Below, piece after piece: positions 1 to 11,215 of a stretch of 64,000 nucleotides of DNA. The notes under the pieces are model-generated. The model did no database searches, had not been told where the DNA came from, and saw nothing but the letters and a program-made list of their open reading frames with translations. The stretch lies in the NCBI RefSeq assembly GCF_027943255.1, contig NC_072895.1, positions 78,866,001-78,930,000 of the forward strand, written 5' to 3'. The stretch is from Anastrepha obliqua. Taxonomy: Eukaryota; Arthropoda; Insecta; Diptera; Tephritidae. The position numbers and the translations under genes are program-made. Positions within the stretch are counted from its first letter, which is position 1; the number at the start of each line of letters is the position of its first letter.

Positions 1-876
1 CAGACCCCGGTGCTGCACTTTACACGAATGAATTTGGTTAATGCGACTCATTGTAGTGGAGTGTTGGTAGCACCACCTTTGTTGTTGTTATTTTCTTTTT
101 TAGGTTGATTATGTAAGGCGCTATGCAACGCTGCTCGCTTGCCGTCGAAGCTGTTTTAACTTTGCTTTTTGATTTTTTTGTTTTTCTGCCTTTTCCCGCA
201 AACTGAATGACCGACTCTGAGCGGTCGCTGTGCTGTTTTTTGAGCTGGCTTGGCAGCTGCTGTGCTTGTCTTGGCCCGCAATGGGATGTGCGCATAGCCT
301 GCTTCAGCTTTACTACTAACATGGCCTACAAAAATTTGACAAATAGCTGACTGGTTAACTGCATATCTCTGTTGAATTATCATTTGGATTGAAATTGAAA
401 ATGAGTTTTATGTAGCTCTTAAAGAAATACGCCGTCGGAAGAGTGGAGACTTTTATTTGCAAAAGTGGTATTAGTTTTATCGAAAGAAACAAAATACAAA
501 AACATATGTAGGTACATATGTACATATATCGTACAATATGGAAATGGAAATTCATTTAGTTATCAAAGAATTTTTGAAAAACTCTGACGTGATATTCTAG
601 GACGTGTAAAGTAAAATTTTTTGAATAGAAAAGAGAGGATATTCTTTGGTTGAAATGTTCCTAAATCAAGCTTCTGGTTATACTCTGGTATCTGCAGAAT
701 ATTTGATCCGTCCATGTGCACCCCTGCTGTGTGTTTGTTACATTTACCATAAGATTGGTAAGACTACTCAGTAGGAAAATAAGAATTCTTAATACTCGTG
801 CGTACAATGAACTCATCGCCCAGAAACAATAACCATAGCAATAGGCATAGCTATTCCAAATAAAATGTTATCAGTG
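1..876. other. No gene recognised; AT-rich DNA
   Basis: Short minus-strand reading frames near 38-383 are low-complexity (Lys, Ser, Thr, Gln) and match no family I know. A TACATATGTA-type microsatellite lies near 503-530. Nothing else is supported. Confidence 0.5.
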
Positions 877-1195
877 CTATTGTATGATTTTTTTTTTTTT
901 TATGCAGAACTATCATAGGTATGCTAACAGGTCATAATCTATTGGCTGCACATGCGTACAAGATAGGGATTGCTAACACGGACAAATGCAGAGAGGATGT
1001 TGAGGAAACTTTAGAACACCTTCTGTGCGTTTGTCCGGCATTATCAAAAACGCGATATAGACTCGCCAAAAGCGCTGACATGATGTCTACTTTAGGTATT
1101 CATATAGGTCGGTCTCCATCTGGTATAGCTAGGGACCAAAAGGTCTATGCGTGGCTTATTGCCAACCAGGCTAACCTAACCTATTGTATGATTTT
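877..1195 (+). mobile_element. 5'-truncated non-LTR retrotransposon 3' end with 15-bp target duplication
   Basis: A short insertion (892-1180) is flanked by exact 15-bp direct repeats, ctattgtatgatttt, at 877-891 and 1181-1195. It encodes the C-terminal tail of an RNase H-bearing non-LTR ORF2: a TGHNLL motif, then a Cys-rich stretch (DKCR...EETLEHLLCVCPAL) typical of the zinc-knuckle-like region after RNase H in insect I/Loa/Jockey-type elements. One spacer between the first Cys residues looks deleted. The insert ends in a short ctaacctaac tail directly before the second repeat, as expected for target-primed reverse transcription. The 5' end begins in a T-run. The remnant cannot encode an active protein. 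Confidence 0.85.
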
Positions 1196-1611
1196 AATGA
1201 AAAGCTAAAGTAAATAAAAAGTATAGAAAGTTATGATTCCGAACTTCTAAGCCAGACATTCAGTTGTGATGAAGTTTTGGTGTTTGCATCCGAGCCTCCC
1301 TCTGATTTATTGTGTGCGTCTTAATACTGTTGCACAATTGAAGCGACCTTCAAAAAATATTGATTTTGTAAAATAAATAATATCTTACTTTTAGCCAAAT
1401 ATATCGAGGTTTTTGGGCAGAAATATATCTCTTTCAATAATTTTTGAAAATCATTATTTTTATGGGCAGTATTCATAATTTCCGTGTTTTGTTTTTTGCG
1501 TATCGTACGTACCGAGCGCGTCTTGATTTTTTTAGTATGTACAATGTTTTTCGAATAAAATGTTTTGTTATTTTTGCTTTTTAATATGGTTCATTATTTA
1601 ACCAAAACCAT
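1196..1611. other. No gene recognised
   Basis: AT-rich sequence with no coding or repeat signature that I can identify. Confidence 0.4.
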
Positions 1612-2530
1612 GGTAGGTAGGTAGGTAAAAGTGGCAGTCGGTCTCTAAACTCACTTAGACCGTTGCCGGTTCATTGTGATACCACAGTTATCTGCTACAC
1701 CTCGCTAAGCCATTTTGTTTTAAATGCAACCCCATTTATTTGGCTGACATCAGTATCATTTAGAAACGATGAGCCAAAGTTTCTAAACCTAGTGACATGC
1801 CACGAGGGACAGTAAAAGAGAAGGTGTCTAACGGACTTTTCCTCCTCCTCCTTCTTGCAGCTTCTGCAATAATCGAAATGAGATACGTTCAATCTTTGAA
1901 CCTGTCGACCTATGAGATAGTGGCCTCTGGTTAAAGCAACTAACATAGAAATAGCTTTCCTTGGCCTATTAAGTAGCGCCTTTGAGCGACTAGCGTCCCA
2001 TTTTGGCCAAATTCTTTTTGTAGCATTACATGTCAGATTAATAACCCATCTCATGTTGGCTGAAGTGTCAATGCTAGTTGCACCACGCAGTTTGAAGGTT
2101 GACCTACAATCTCAATATCAAGAGGGATGCGAGTTGTAGTGCCGTCTCTCGGTAATTTGTCTGCTTTACAATTCCCTGGTATGTCACTATGCCCTGGCAC
2201 CCATATCAAATGGATGCGGAAATAAACGCTCGGTATTTGCGAGCAATGATGGAATTAGTGGCAACCACCAAAAGATTAAATGGTTGCTGGGCTATATGAG
2301 TAAATATAGATTTCACAGTAGTAGTATATGTTAGTAGTCACATTTTTGCCTAAACCAATAGCTAGTTCAATATGTCTAGAATATCAGTCTGAAATGCACC
2401 GCAGTTATTAGGAAGACGAGCCGGAGCGCTTACTTTTGGCTTTTTACAGTAGACACCAAAGCCAACTTTATCGTCAAGCTTTGAGCCACCAGTAAAGAAC
2501 CATACACATCAAACTTTCCAATTTCATATC
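1612..2530 (-). mobile_element. Non-LTR retrotransposon remnant: RNase H, zinc-knuckle tail and 3' UTR
   Basis: Read on the minus strand, the fragment opens with the RNase H start (FFTGGSKLDDKVGFGVYC), passes the WVPGH...GNCKADKL motif near 2160-2215, and ends in the frame at 1695-2054. That frame has the GHYLIG motif and a CRSC...HLLFYCP cysteine array. The first RNase H catalytic Asp of the usual TDGSK is Gly here. The 3' UTR (1625-1694) ends in a (TACC)4-type tail at 1612-1625. The RT domain is missing and stops and frame changes split the RNase H, so this is a 5'-truncated dead copy of an I/Loa-like element. Confidence 0.8.
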
Positions 2531-2556
2531 GAATTTGGGAAAACTCAACCAATATA

Positions 2557-2916
2557 CAGGGTTGGCCATATTAAACTGACCCATGTGATTATTAAAAAAA
2601 TATGGAAAAAGAAACATTTTTTTGTGTTTCATTGTGAAAAACATTTAATTTAGTTCAAGGAGATTCGTTTACATCACTTTTTGAATATGATATCGCGCAA
2701 GTGGTCGCCCTTAGCTCGTATAGCGTAATGTGCCCGTTTTTCGGCGTTTTCCATATTTTTGGCCAGCGTCTCGGCCGATATGGCGGCTATTTCCCGTCGG
2801 ATATTGGCCTTAAGTGCGCCTAGTGTCTTTGGCTTGTTGACGTAAACCTTAGATTTCAAATTACAGTAAAAAGTTATAGGGTTACTCAATGGGTCAGTTT
2901 AATATGGCCAACCCTG
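2557..2916 (-). mobile_element. Internally deleted Tc1/mariner element with perfect 28-bp inverted repeats
   Basis: The element is 360 bp and is bounded by perfect inverted repeats (2557-2584 and 2889-2916, starting cagggttggccatatt) with TA on both sides (2555-2556 and 2917-2918). Inside, the minus-strand frame at 2674-2889 runs from within the right repeat to a C-terminal tail ending HLRDIIFKK. This is the usual end of DD41D-type and related mariner transposases. The HTH and all three catalytic residues are absent, so any movement would have depended on a transposase made elsewhere. Confidence 0.9.
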
Positions 2917-2918
2917 TA

Positions 2919-3355
2919 TATACAAAATCTACTGAATGTTTAGGAAATTTTATGTACGCGGCTAAAAATATTTAATAACTTTTTTTCTGACTGGTTTTGC
3001 GCTTTATTTCATATAAAATAGATTTCTTGTGGAAGAAAATGCACAATAAGAGATGTGAAGAGAAAACCCAAGAGCCGTCAAAACTTTTTTTTGATCAGTG
3101 CAAATCTTCAGCCGCAAAAAACTGCTTCTTCATTACAACAAATATCGATGATATGTAAAAAGCGCGTTCTCCAAATTTTCTTTAAGCTCATATTAAAGAG
3201 TTTAAAATTTACATAAAATAAAAATTTTATGAATTTTTATAAATTTTGTATAAAGTTTGGAAGTTGGCTTTAAATGATTGGGGTTTAAAATGATCAGTAA
3301 AAAAAATTTTATAAAAATTAACTCGAAACACATTGTAATTATTAAAACAATAAAA
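2919..3355. other. No gene recognised; AT-rich
   Basis: A plain AT-rich spacer between two mariner-type elements. Minus-strand frames here are Phe/Lys/Asn-rich noise. Confidence 0.4.
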
Positions 3356-3357
3356 TA

Positions 3358-4232
3358 TAGGGTGGGCAATATAAAATTTGCTTTTTGAATCGGCTATAAA
3401 AAAAACACGAATCAATATTTTTTCAAACTTTTTTTTTATTTTGAAGATTGAACATTGTCATTTATGAATGAAAAATAATATCGTTCAAATGACTACCACG
3501 AATGGCTTTACAGTCGTCCAAAGTTCGATCAACCCAATTTTTAAGCACATTTTCGATTGTTTGGGCTCCAATTTCATGAATGGCAACTTCGATTTCGTGT
3601 TTTAAAGCATCAGTCGTCTCTGGATGGTTCGCATAGCATTTGTCTTTAACGGCTCCCCACAAAAAATAGTCCAACGGTCTTAAATCACAGCTCCGAGGCG
3701 GCCAATTGATATCGGTTGTCAAAAACGGTAGCCAAAAGTTCGAGTGTAACTTTGGCAGTGTGACAAGTTGCATCGTTGAAACCAAATGTCGTCCATGTCA
3801 TCCTCTTCAATTTTTGGAAACAACTCGTTGAGCATGTCACGGTAACGCTCGCCATTTACTGTAACCGCGGCTCCTCGCTCATTTTCGAAAAAAAAATGGC
3901 CCGATGATGCCGCCAGACCAAAAACCGCACCAAACAGTGACTCGTTGTGGATGCATTTGCTTCTCTACAGTAACGTGTGGATTTTCTGAGCCCCAAATCC
4001 GACAATTTTGCTTATTGACGTAGCCACCGATGTGAAAATCAGAAAAGAAGAAGAAGACGCACCACTTTGGAAATAGGTTTTCAATATTTCCCAATTTTGT
4101 TCAAGCGTATAGCGCCCCATTTCGTAAATGTCAAACCTTTAAGTAAATTATGAACGCATTTGACATGCCATTTGTGTTACCATTCCCAAAAAATAGGTGG
4201 TTCAAAAAGCAAACGCTATATGGCCCACCCTG
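3358..4232 (-). mobile_element. Rosa-like (DD41D) mariner element, copy A, internally deleted
   Basis: The element is bounded by gggtgggcc-type inverted repeats and TA dinucleotides at 3356-3357 and 4233-4234. The minus-strand transposase reads in pieces: a start near 4120 (MGRYTLEQN), a junction into the [19 protein letters not shown] block, then a [12 protein letters not shown] block, and finally the frame at 3462-3785 with PRSCDLRPLDYFLWG, ending HLNDIIFHS. The second catalytic Asp region is destroyed by a small deletion and frameshift near 3780. In the sister copy at 28973 the spacing of the second and third catalytic positions is 41 residues, as in the rosa family. The N-terminal third is missing at the same junction in both copies. 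Confidence 0.85.
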
Positions 4233-4235
4233 TAG

Positions 4236-4870
4236 TACTCCTATTTTAAAAGAATCCTCATCTTGTGCTACTCTAAAAGAACAGTTCCAATTTGTGACAG
4301 TTACTTATGTAGATGTCCTGAAAGCTCTATCCAAAAAAAGGGTAATGCTGTAGGCGATGATGGCATCTCGCTAAAATTCGTCCGTATAGTCATCCCACAT
4401 ATAATAGGACCCCTTACCCATATAATAAACCATTGCTTGACTAGTTCATGTTTCCTAGCAGTATGGAAAAAAACTATAGTTTTCCCAGTCGCAAAAAAGA
4501 CAAATGCTATTTACGCTGGCACCTATCAGCATACACATTTTCCAAAGTTTGCGAAAATTTGATGAAATTTCATCATTTGTACAGGACAATAGTCTACTCT
4601 CTCTACTACAATCTGGTTTCAAACAAAGTCACAGTTGCTCGATAGTAATGGTTAAAATACTAGACGATATTAGAATTAGTTTTGACAACGGTGACTTGAC
4701 TCTACTTTGTTCACTTGATTTTTCTAAAGCATTTGACCCAGTGGATCAAAAATTGTTATGTTTGAAACTTAAACACTATTTTGAAAACAGTGCTTCAAAG
4801 ACAGTGCGGTGAAGCTCACAGCCAGCTACCTTGGTGACAGAACGCAGAAGATTAAGACTTGAAAATTAAC
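4236..4870 (+). mobile_element. Jockey/CR1-like reverse transcriptase fragment
   Basis: In alternating frames this encodes the first half of a non-LTR RT palm. It has DVLKAL, then GDDGISLKFV, a LTHIINHCLTSS...WKKTIV segment, a PKFAKI segment, GFKQSHSC (usual GFRxxHST), and LDFSKAFDPVDQKLL, the conserved AFDxV motif. At least three frameshifts are needed to follow it. It starts directly at the edge of the rosa-like element (4232) and stops shortly before the mariner at 4890, so both neighbours may have trimmed or interrupted it. The YADD motif is absent. Confidence 0.75.
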
Positions 4871-4889
4871 ATATCAGCCTGGATATGTA

Positions 4890-6149
4890 CGAGGGATGTC
4901 TTTTATATGTAGGGATTCGGCAACCCTGGTGTCGCAATCTGGCAACTGACAGCTGTATCGCAAAACTTGACATTTTTTGGCTTTTACGTACTCAGAACGT
5001 TTTGAAATACCAGCACTATTTGTGTTGTTTACAGTAACTTAAAAGATTCATCTCGGTTCAAAAATGGAATTAAATCGTGAACATTTTCGTGCGATTATTT
5101 TTTACAACTTTCGACGTGGATTAACTCAGCAACATTGCATGGTTGAACTTAATTCATTTTTTGGCGATGAAGCTTCATCAAGGACCAGTGTTTATCGCTG
5201 GTATGGTGAATTCAATCGTGGTCGTAGTTCACTCCAAGACGAATTTCGTGAAGGTCGTCCAAAATCAGTTGTTGTTCCGAAAACCATTGATGCTGTGCGC
5301 GAACTGATATTGCAAGATCGTCATGTGACCTATCGTGAGATTGAGACAATCTTAGGCATTAGTGGGAGCAGCATACATTCAATATTGCATAAACATTTGA
5401 CTGTCAAAAAAATTTGTTCGCATTGGATCCCACACAATTTGTCAATCGCTCAAAAAAAGGCTCGTGCCGATTGGTCGAAGGAAATGCACAAAAAATACGA
5501 TCGCGGGGCTTCGAAATACGTCTATGACATCGTAACAGGTGATGAATCATGGATTTACACATATGAGCCCGAAAGTAAACAGCAGTCGACTGTATGGGTG
5601 TTTCAAGATGAAGCCAACAAAATCCAACAATTGTTGTTCGCGCACGAAGCACTTCCAAGCAAATGGTCGCCTGTTTTTTCGGAAAAACTGGACATGTCGC
5701 AACCGTACCACTAGAACAACGCAGAACAGTAAATTCTGAGTGGTACACAACCATTTGTTTGCCAGTTGTCTTCCAAGAAATTAGGAAAACCATTCGCCAA
5801 AGACGGATCACTCTTCACCAGGGCAATGCGAGCTCTCACACATCGGCTCAAACAACTGCATTTTTGAGCACCCAAAACATCGAATTAATGGGTCATCCGC
5901 CGTATAGTCCTAACTTGGCATCGAATGACTTCAACGTTTTTCGACACCTGAAGAAGCAGTTGCGGCATTCAGAATGCATGTTTTGGAGGTACCTCATTCA
6001 GAGTGGCAAAAGTGCTTCGACAATTGGTTCAAACGCATGCAAAAGTATATAGATCTTCATGGAGAATATTTTGAAAAACAATAAAGTGATTTTCGATGAT
6101 TAAAACTTGTTTTTGTTCTCTAATCTCAACATATAAAAGGCACCCCTCG
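4890..6149 (+). mobile_element. Near full-length dead mariner (DD34D)
   Basis: About 1260 bp, bounded by acgaggg..cttttatatgt inverted repeats and TA dinucleotides (4888-4889, 6150-6151). The transposase starts at 5064 (MELNREHFRA). The N-terminal HTH region (residues about 1-110) and the WIPHNLS linker are intact, and the first catalytic Asp is in TGDESWIY. A frameshift near 5615-5640 shifts reading into the second frame (MVACFFGKTGHV). The second catalytic Asp is Gly (HQGNASSH instead of HxDNASSH). The third, 34 residues further on, survives in ASND. About 17 residues are deleted after it, and the C-terminal WFKRMQKYIDLHGEYFEKQ reads in another frame. The protein closely resembles the mariner group known from moths such as Hyalophora. 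It is inactive. Confidence 0.95.
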
Positions 6150-6769
6150 TATATGTATGATATATACTAAACGATTGTTAAGAATAACAGGAACTGGGCA
6201 AAGTACATATTGATAATAATACAAGAGAGATATTTGTATTTAATCATATTGTATATTCATATTTATATATCTCTGCTCGATAACCGCTTATGTGATTTTA
6301 GCCGAGTTTAAGTTTTAAGTTTGCATATATAATATAAATCGTTAATGCCATCTTCTTTTTTGAGAATTTCGTAGGAGTAACTTATTTTCTAACGCTCTAT
6401 ATGTCTGTATGTATGTGAGAAAAAATATGTTTAAAATTATATATTATAATAATTAATTTAAATTAATGATAAAACTTATTTATGGCGCCAAACTTATTTC
6501 AGCTAAATCCAAAATGTAATTGCTGCTAATTTTGATCCAAGTCTGTCTGAGTTCTAAAAGAATGGCCAATATGTTCTATATAAACATACATATATTCGAA
6601 ATAAACACCGAACATGTCGACTGTATCCACTGCATACATACATACATAAAAAACTTATTTATTTTGGTTAAGGGCCATTGAAAAAATAGTTCCCAAATGT
6701 ATGTCAACTAATACTTAAGAGCTTGAGAACTTAAAATGATAATGCAAAACAGAAATATTGTTGGAATGA
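6150..6769. other. No gene recognised; AT-rich
   Basis: AT-rich spacer with scattered ATGTATGT and CATACATA microsatellite bits. No coding signal. Confidence 0.4.
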
Positions 6770-7230
6770 TTTCTTTTTTATTATATCTTATAGGTAACTT
6801 CATGACACTTATTTTTTTAATATGATATCCGGCATATATCCGCTGCGGCTACGAGTTACATTGTCCATTCTGTCAGTCCAAGCTTTCACTACTTCTTCCA
6901 ATAAATCTGGCGGTATAACGTCAATGTTGGCTCGAATATTGCAATAAATCGATCGTTAGACACGATGTACAGCAAGTTGCGCCATGTTGTTGGAATCAAA
7001 TGTCGTCCATGTTTTTTTATTTAATTTTTAGAACCGAAAATTCATTCAGCATAGTTCAATAGCGCTCGCCATTTACCGTAACGGCTTCTACTTCTTCATT
7101 TCGAAACACATAAGATCGATGATGCCGCCAATGTTCTATGAACTTCGCAAACAGATTTATTTTCTTCAAACTAAATTTCCACAAATTGGAAGCGTTGGGC
7201 TGGCGTTAAACGATTTATGATGATTTGCCA
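6770..7230 (-). mobile_element. Degenerate DD41D-type mariner transposase fragment
   Basis: In three frames on the minus strand I can follow an N-terminal LTPAQRFQFVE motif (about 7160-7215), an EAVTVNGERY block (about 7070), an FQQHGATCCTS block where the second catalytic Asp is His (about 7000), and a C-terminal WTDRMDNV...MPDIIFKK tail (6810-6890). The order matches DD41D-like transposases, but the block holding the third Asp is deleted. I could not define its inverted repeats. Confidence 0.65.
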
Positions 7231-8205
7231 AACCCTACTAAAAAGAAATGTCAACACTGTTTGTCATTCTCAGCTGTCAAACCACAGTTATCGATGCTTA
7301 TGATCAGCTAAATAAACATCAGATATCTAACCAAAATATTTGATCTAAGATGTTACCTCGCTTATTGGTGAATTTTGATGTTGAGTCAAATTGATATGTT
7401 TTGTCAGGATTATTTTATAATTATTTCCTTTTAAAGCCAAAAAGAGGCTACACTTGAAACATGAGTCGGTTGCTGTTGTTGGACTAATCAAAAATCAACG
7501 AATACCCCAAATTCTGTTTGTGATCGTTTGTCTGAGTATTCATGATCAAATAAAACTTACTAATTATCTTCATTTTACTTCATAAAAATCAAATAAAAAT
7601 TGCGAGCATTCCAGCGATACCTGACTTGTATTATTATTAAAAATGTAGTAAACAACTTGAATAAATCCGTGCTCTCAAAAAGTTTGTCATTGAAAAGTCG
7701 GAACATAAACAAAATACATATATATATATATATGGATGTATGCATATGTTATGACGCATGTATGCTTCCATTCTTACGCATATACATATGTACATAGTAC
7801 ATACAAGGAAGCATAAATCGCCTCTATTTAACAATTAATTGTTGTTGATAATTTCATTATCACAACGCACTGGCATAGACGGCTGACTTTGCATCAACTA
7901 AGTACCGGCCCTTAGATGCATTGAGCACAAATTAGACTTTGGGACTTATCGCAGTTAAAATGTATTAAAAAATATGAAAAAATTAACATCACATAATCAA
8001 GGAGGGGAGGGTAAATATTTCAATAACTGTTGGGGTATGCTCAACTTGCATGCACATTAGGGTGTCTCACTAAAAAACTATTGCAATTATTTCTTCAACA
8101 GAATTATAAAATTTATTGTATTCAAAATATTTTTGAAATATATTCAGATTTATGCGAACTGGACGATTTGAAAATACTATACCTTCAAAAATCGAGTTTT
8201 TTCGA
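7231..8205. other. No gene recognised; contains (TA)n
   Basis: AT-rich DNA with a (TA)n tract near 7717-7733 and a TACATATGTACAT tract near 7780-7800. Reading frames here are microsatellite translation. Confidence 0.4.
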
Positions 8206-8982
8206 AAATAAAGTTGGTTGGTTGGTTAGTTTAAGGGTGACCCCGCATCGGAGTGCCACATAGACCGCAAGTTGGGTCCGTTGTGTTGCCCTATAACTCA
8301 TTATATTATATGATTTCCCCACCTAACCGAGATTTTTACTATAGATTTTGGTCCAAGATATTAATTCGTTTCGAGAATGAGAATGAGAGATTCGATTTTC
8401 AGGTCCGAGAGTACTGAAAGATTGTCAATTGTTGGAGAGCCTAGAAGAGCGAGTCGACTTCTGGCTAGGCCGGGACAACTGCACATCAAATGCCTGGTCG
8501 ATACATCCTCACCTTCGTCCTCGCAGTATCTGCACAGGTCGTTTTGAAGAACCCCGAGCCGACGTGCGTGAGTGCCCAAAAGGCAGTGGCCGGTGATAAG
8601 AGATATTATATGCCTTAGTTCGTGTTTCGAAAGACTTATAAGGGGTTTTGTCTGTTTCAGATTGTAGGATGGCCAGATTTGTCTGGTCGTAACGCAAGTA
8701 GTTTCCACTCGCCTCCTCCGATCAGCAATGCTGTGAAATTCTCGATCAATGATAGTATTACATGTTGAGAGCGGAATGTGTATTGTGGGTAAGTTACTAA
8801 CATTTGATTGCGCAGCTCCAGCTCTCGCGAGCTCATCAGCTTTGCAGTTACCTGCGAATCCACTTTGGTCCCGAGACAGGATCGAACCACATCTGAGTGG
8901 GTATAAGAGGAGCTGAGTGCTCGAACGGCCGCTTGACTGTCAGTGAAAAAGCGGATATCCTCTAGTGATAATAAATAAAGTT
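8206..8982 (-). mobile_element. Truncated non-LTR element: RNase H and zinc-knuckle tail, 10-bp repeats
   Basis: The minus strand carries an RNase H remnant (FFTDSQAAVRAL near 8915-8960, then GNCKADELARAGAAQ near 8800-8850) that runs into the frame at 8361-8708. That frame has RQIWPSYN, TGHCLLGTHARRLGV and CRYCEDEGE...HLMCSCPGLARSR. The stretch holding the usual WVPGH motif is deleted. The 3' UTR reads through to a (AACC)3-like tail at 8213-8226. The same 10 bp, aaataaagtt, occur at 8206-8215 and 8973-8982 and fit a target duplication, though such an AT-rich match could be chance. Confidence 0.8.
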
Positions 8983-9934
8983 AGTTTTTAAAAATATTTC
9001 ATCCAAAAAACACCTCAGACATCTTAAAGAGTCTGTAAAAATGTATATGTATGTATATCTCTGTTAGGTGAAGGATTCAAAACGTTTAATTCAGAATCAT
9101 AAAAAAAGTTGTTTTGTAAATTTATCGTTGAATTTTCTTGCAAGGGACATATTCAGCCGCAGCATTCTTTACTCTTCTTGTCATCGAGTTTTCAATTAGT
9201 GAAATAATATAAAATCCGTCTGCGACACTCGTTTTACAAAAAATAGGTGGATCTTCTGTACTGCTGTTTTAATTCGTAGTAGTGCTCAGCTAATGTATTT
9301 TTCTTATATTTACTTGTGTCAATCATGAGCCTTGGGTACAGAATGTCCAGTTGCTTTTTATTATAATATGTAAATGACTAATAAATTTTTTTTACTTAGT
9401 GACTTAGATGACTTTGGAGAGTGAAGAATGATGCAGAATGATGCACTGCTCCTTCCTGAATGCGATATCGCCATCTAAACTTCTTCTTACTTCTTTGAAT
9501 ATCTAGCAGACTTCAAATCTTTGGTTTCACCACATCGGGAATTAGAAGGAGACTTATACCCAAAGAAGTGTTACAACAAAGGGACTTCAGGCCTCATGGA
9601 TAAGGACAATCATCGAAAGCACATCTAACCTAGACCACTTTCCAGATTCTGGATGCATTTGTATGAATATTGCGAAACTATTCACATAACAAAAAACTGT
9701 TTGCAGTCTTGTACGTTGTATTGAAAATCAACTTTTTTTACATTAATATTACTAACACAGAATAATTTTCGACTGGTATTGGAGTGTATTAACAAGGAAT
9801 AAACATTAATGTGATCGAATCTAATTTTGAAGCATCCCTCAGGTGTGGTAGCTATAACAATTATCACAGCTATGGTATATAAAGAATTTGCAAGAGCTTT
9901 GGTATTAAAGTTTTTAAATAATATGTACGTTAGG
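8983..9934. other. No gene recognised
   Basis: AT-rich DNA. The minus-strand frame at 9682-9867 has no family resemblance that I can see. Confidence 0.4.
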
Positions 9935-10550
9935 TCGGGTTAGGTTCTTGTGAAAGTCGGTTTAGAATCGCCAACTAACGTAGACCATGTAGGTTCGTTG
10001 TGGTACTACAGAAAACCTTGGGGTTATACCCCAATACCGGATAGTTCCGTAAGAGAGACAAAACAGTATTTGTTCTACTCCTAGCTAAGGGTGGACAGCT
10101 CTCTTGAGAGTTTGAGGAATTCTTCTAACTTTTTATTATCTATTTGCGGTTGGTTGTAGCATAAGTATTTTCTTCTCTCCATGACCTATTGGCCTCTTGG
10201 AGAATATTATTTTGTATCCTTAATTTGCAAGCTTCCATAAGAATAGCAGTATTGCCTCTGTTTTCAAGCAGTAGGAAATGAGTACCTTTTCTGGTTAGCT
10301 CATCAGCTTTGCAATTTCCTTCAGTATCTCTCTGTCGCGGAATCCACATAAGACTGACCTTGAAGACAGTGTTAATATCATTTAAAGCTACCAGGCATTC
10401 CTGAGTAACCTTTGATCGTAGTATAACTGCCTTCATTAATTTGATGGCCGCCTGGCTATCCGAGAAGATATTTATCGTAGTTTTTGTTACTTCGTACACA
10501 GTTACCTCCTTTATGGCTAAGACTTCTGCCTGGTAGACTCTAGAGCTATA
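9935..10550 (-). mobile_element. Non-LTR retrotransposon remnant with RNase H and 3' UTR
   Basis: The minus-strand frame at 10140-10499 encodes RNase H motifs: INIFSDSQAAIKL with the catalytic Asp, then LMWIPRQRDTEGNCKADELTRKG, where the usual PGH is PRQ. The reading continues upstream to VYQAEVLAIKE. The 3' UTR resembles that of the element at 1612 (a guanine-rich stretch followed by a TGTGGTATCAC-like segment) and ends in aacctaacccgacctaac (9931-9948, minus sense). The zinc-knuckle tail appears lost. A TTTAGG repeat lies at the 5' end (about 10552-10570). Confidence 0.75.
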
Positions 10551-10835
10551 AATTTAGGTTTAGGTTTAACTCTGTAAAATTGTGGCATGGAGAGCAAGAG
10601 GAAATAGAAATATCTGGATGCGAAAAGCTCCTATGTGTCGAAAAATGTGTAGGGAAACTATCCTTAAGAATAACTAAATTAAAAGTGAATAAATGGATGG
10701 AACTAGAAAGGACGGCTTTCCAGTCTCCGATTTTTCATAGCTGGGAGCCGGGAAGGCATAGTTCCCAGTCTCCCTTAAAGCTTCCATTGTCCCTCACGAC
10801 GATTCTATGCGATTGATGAGGCCGTACTAAAAGTC

Positions 10836-11215
10836 GGAATGACCGTTCTTTAGCATGGCTTTATATAGTAGCACTTTGTACTCTAGAGGTAATGCTGATT
10901 TCGAACTAAACATCCAATATAGGTTTTTCATTTTAAACTTGATATTAGTCACTTTCTTTTCAATATGATTCCGCCATGTGAGTCTTCTAACTAAGTGAAC
11001 TCCAAGATATTTTATTTCATTTGCAAAGTATTGTAGTATCATCGGCAAATGTTGATATCATTGATTGGCTTGTTGTTGGCATGTCAGATGTACCTATATA
11101 CTACGTATAAAATAGGGCCTAGAACGCTGCGTTGTGGAACACCAGCATCTTTTCTACAATGCCGATAGAAAATTTTTTTGTTTTACAAAAAATTCTCTAT
11201 TAGTGATGTAGTTTT
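10836..11215 (-). mobile_element. Jockey-like RT fragment with palm-thumb deletion
   Basis: On the minus strand the RT signature AGVPQRSVLGPILY (usual GVPQGS) is followed by FADD near 11060 and then, after a deletion of the rest of the palm, by KYLGVHLVRRLTWRNHI and a thumb segment (YKVLLYKAML). This order is that of Jockey-type RTs. True Jockey ORFs usually lack RNase H, so I treat this as separate from the RNase H fragment at 9935. The 260 bp between them (10571-10835) are unassigned. Confidence 0.75.

Noticed and set aside
38..383. Overlapping minus-strand frames near the window start
   Set aside because: Low-complexity Lys/Ser/Thr/Gln sequence with no recognised family; two frames over the same bases.
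10571..10835. Plus-strand 78-codon frame beside RT and RNase H fragments
   Set aside because: It sits among minus-strand retrotransposon debris and shows no convincing motif in either direction.
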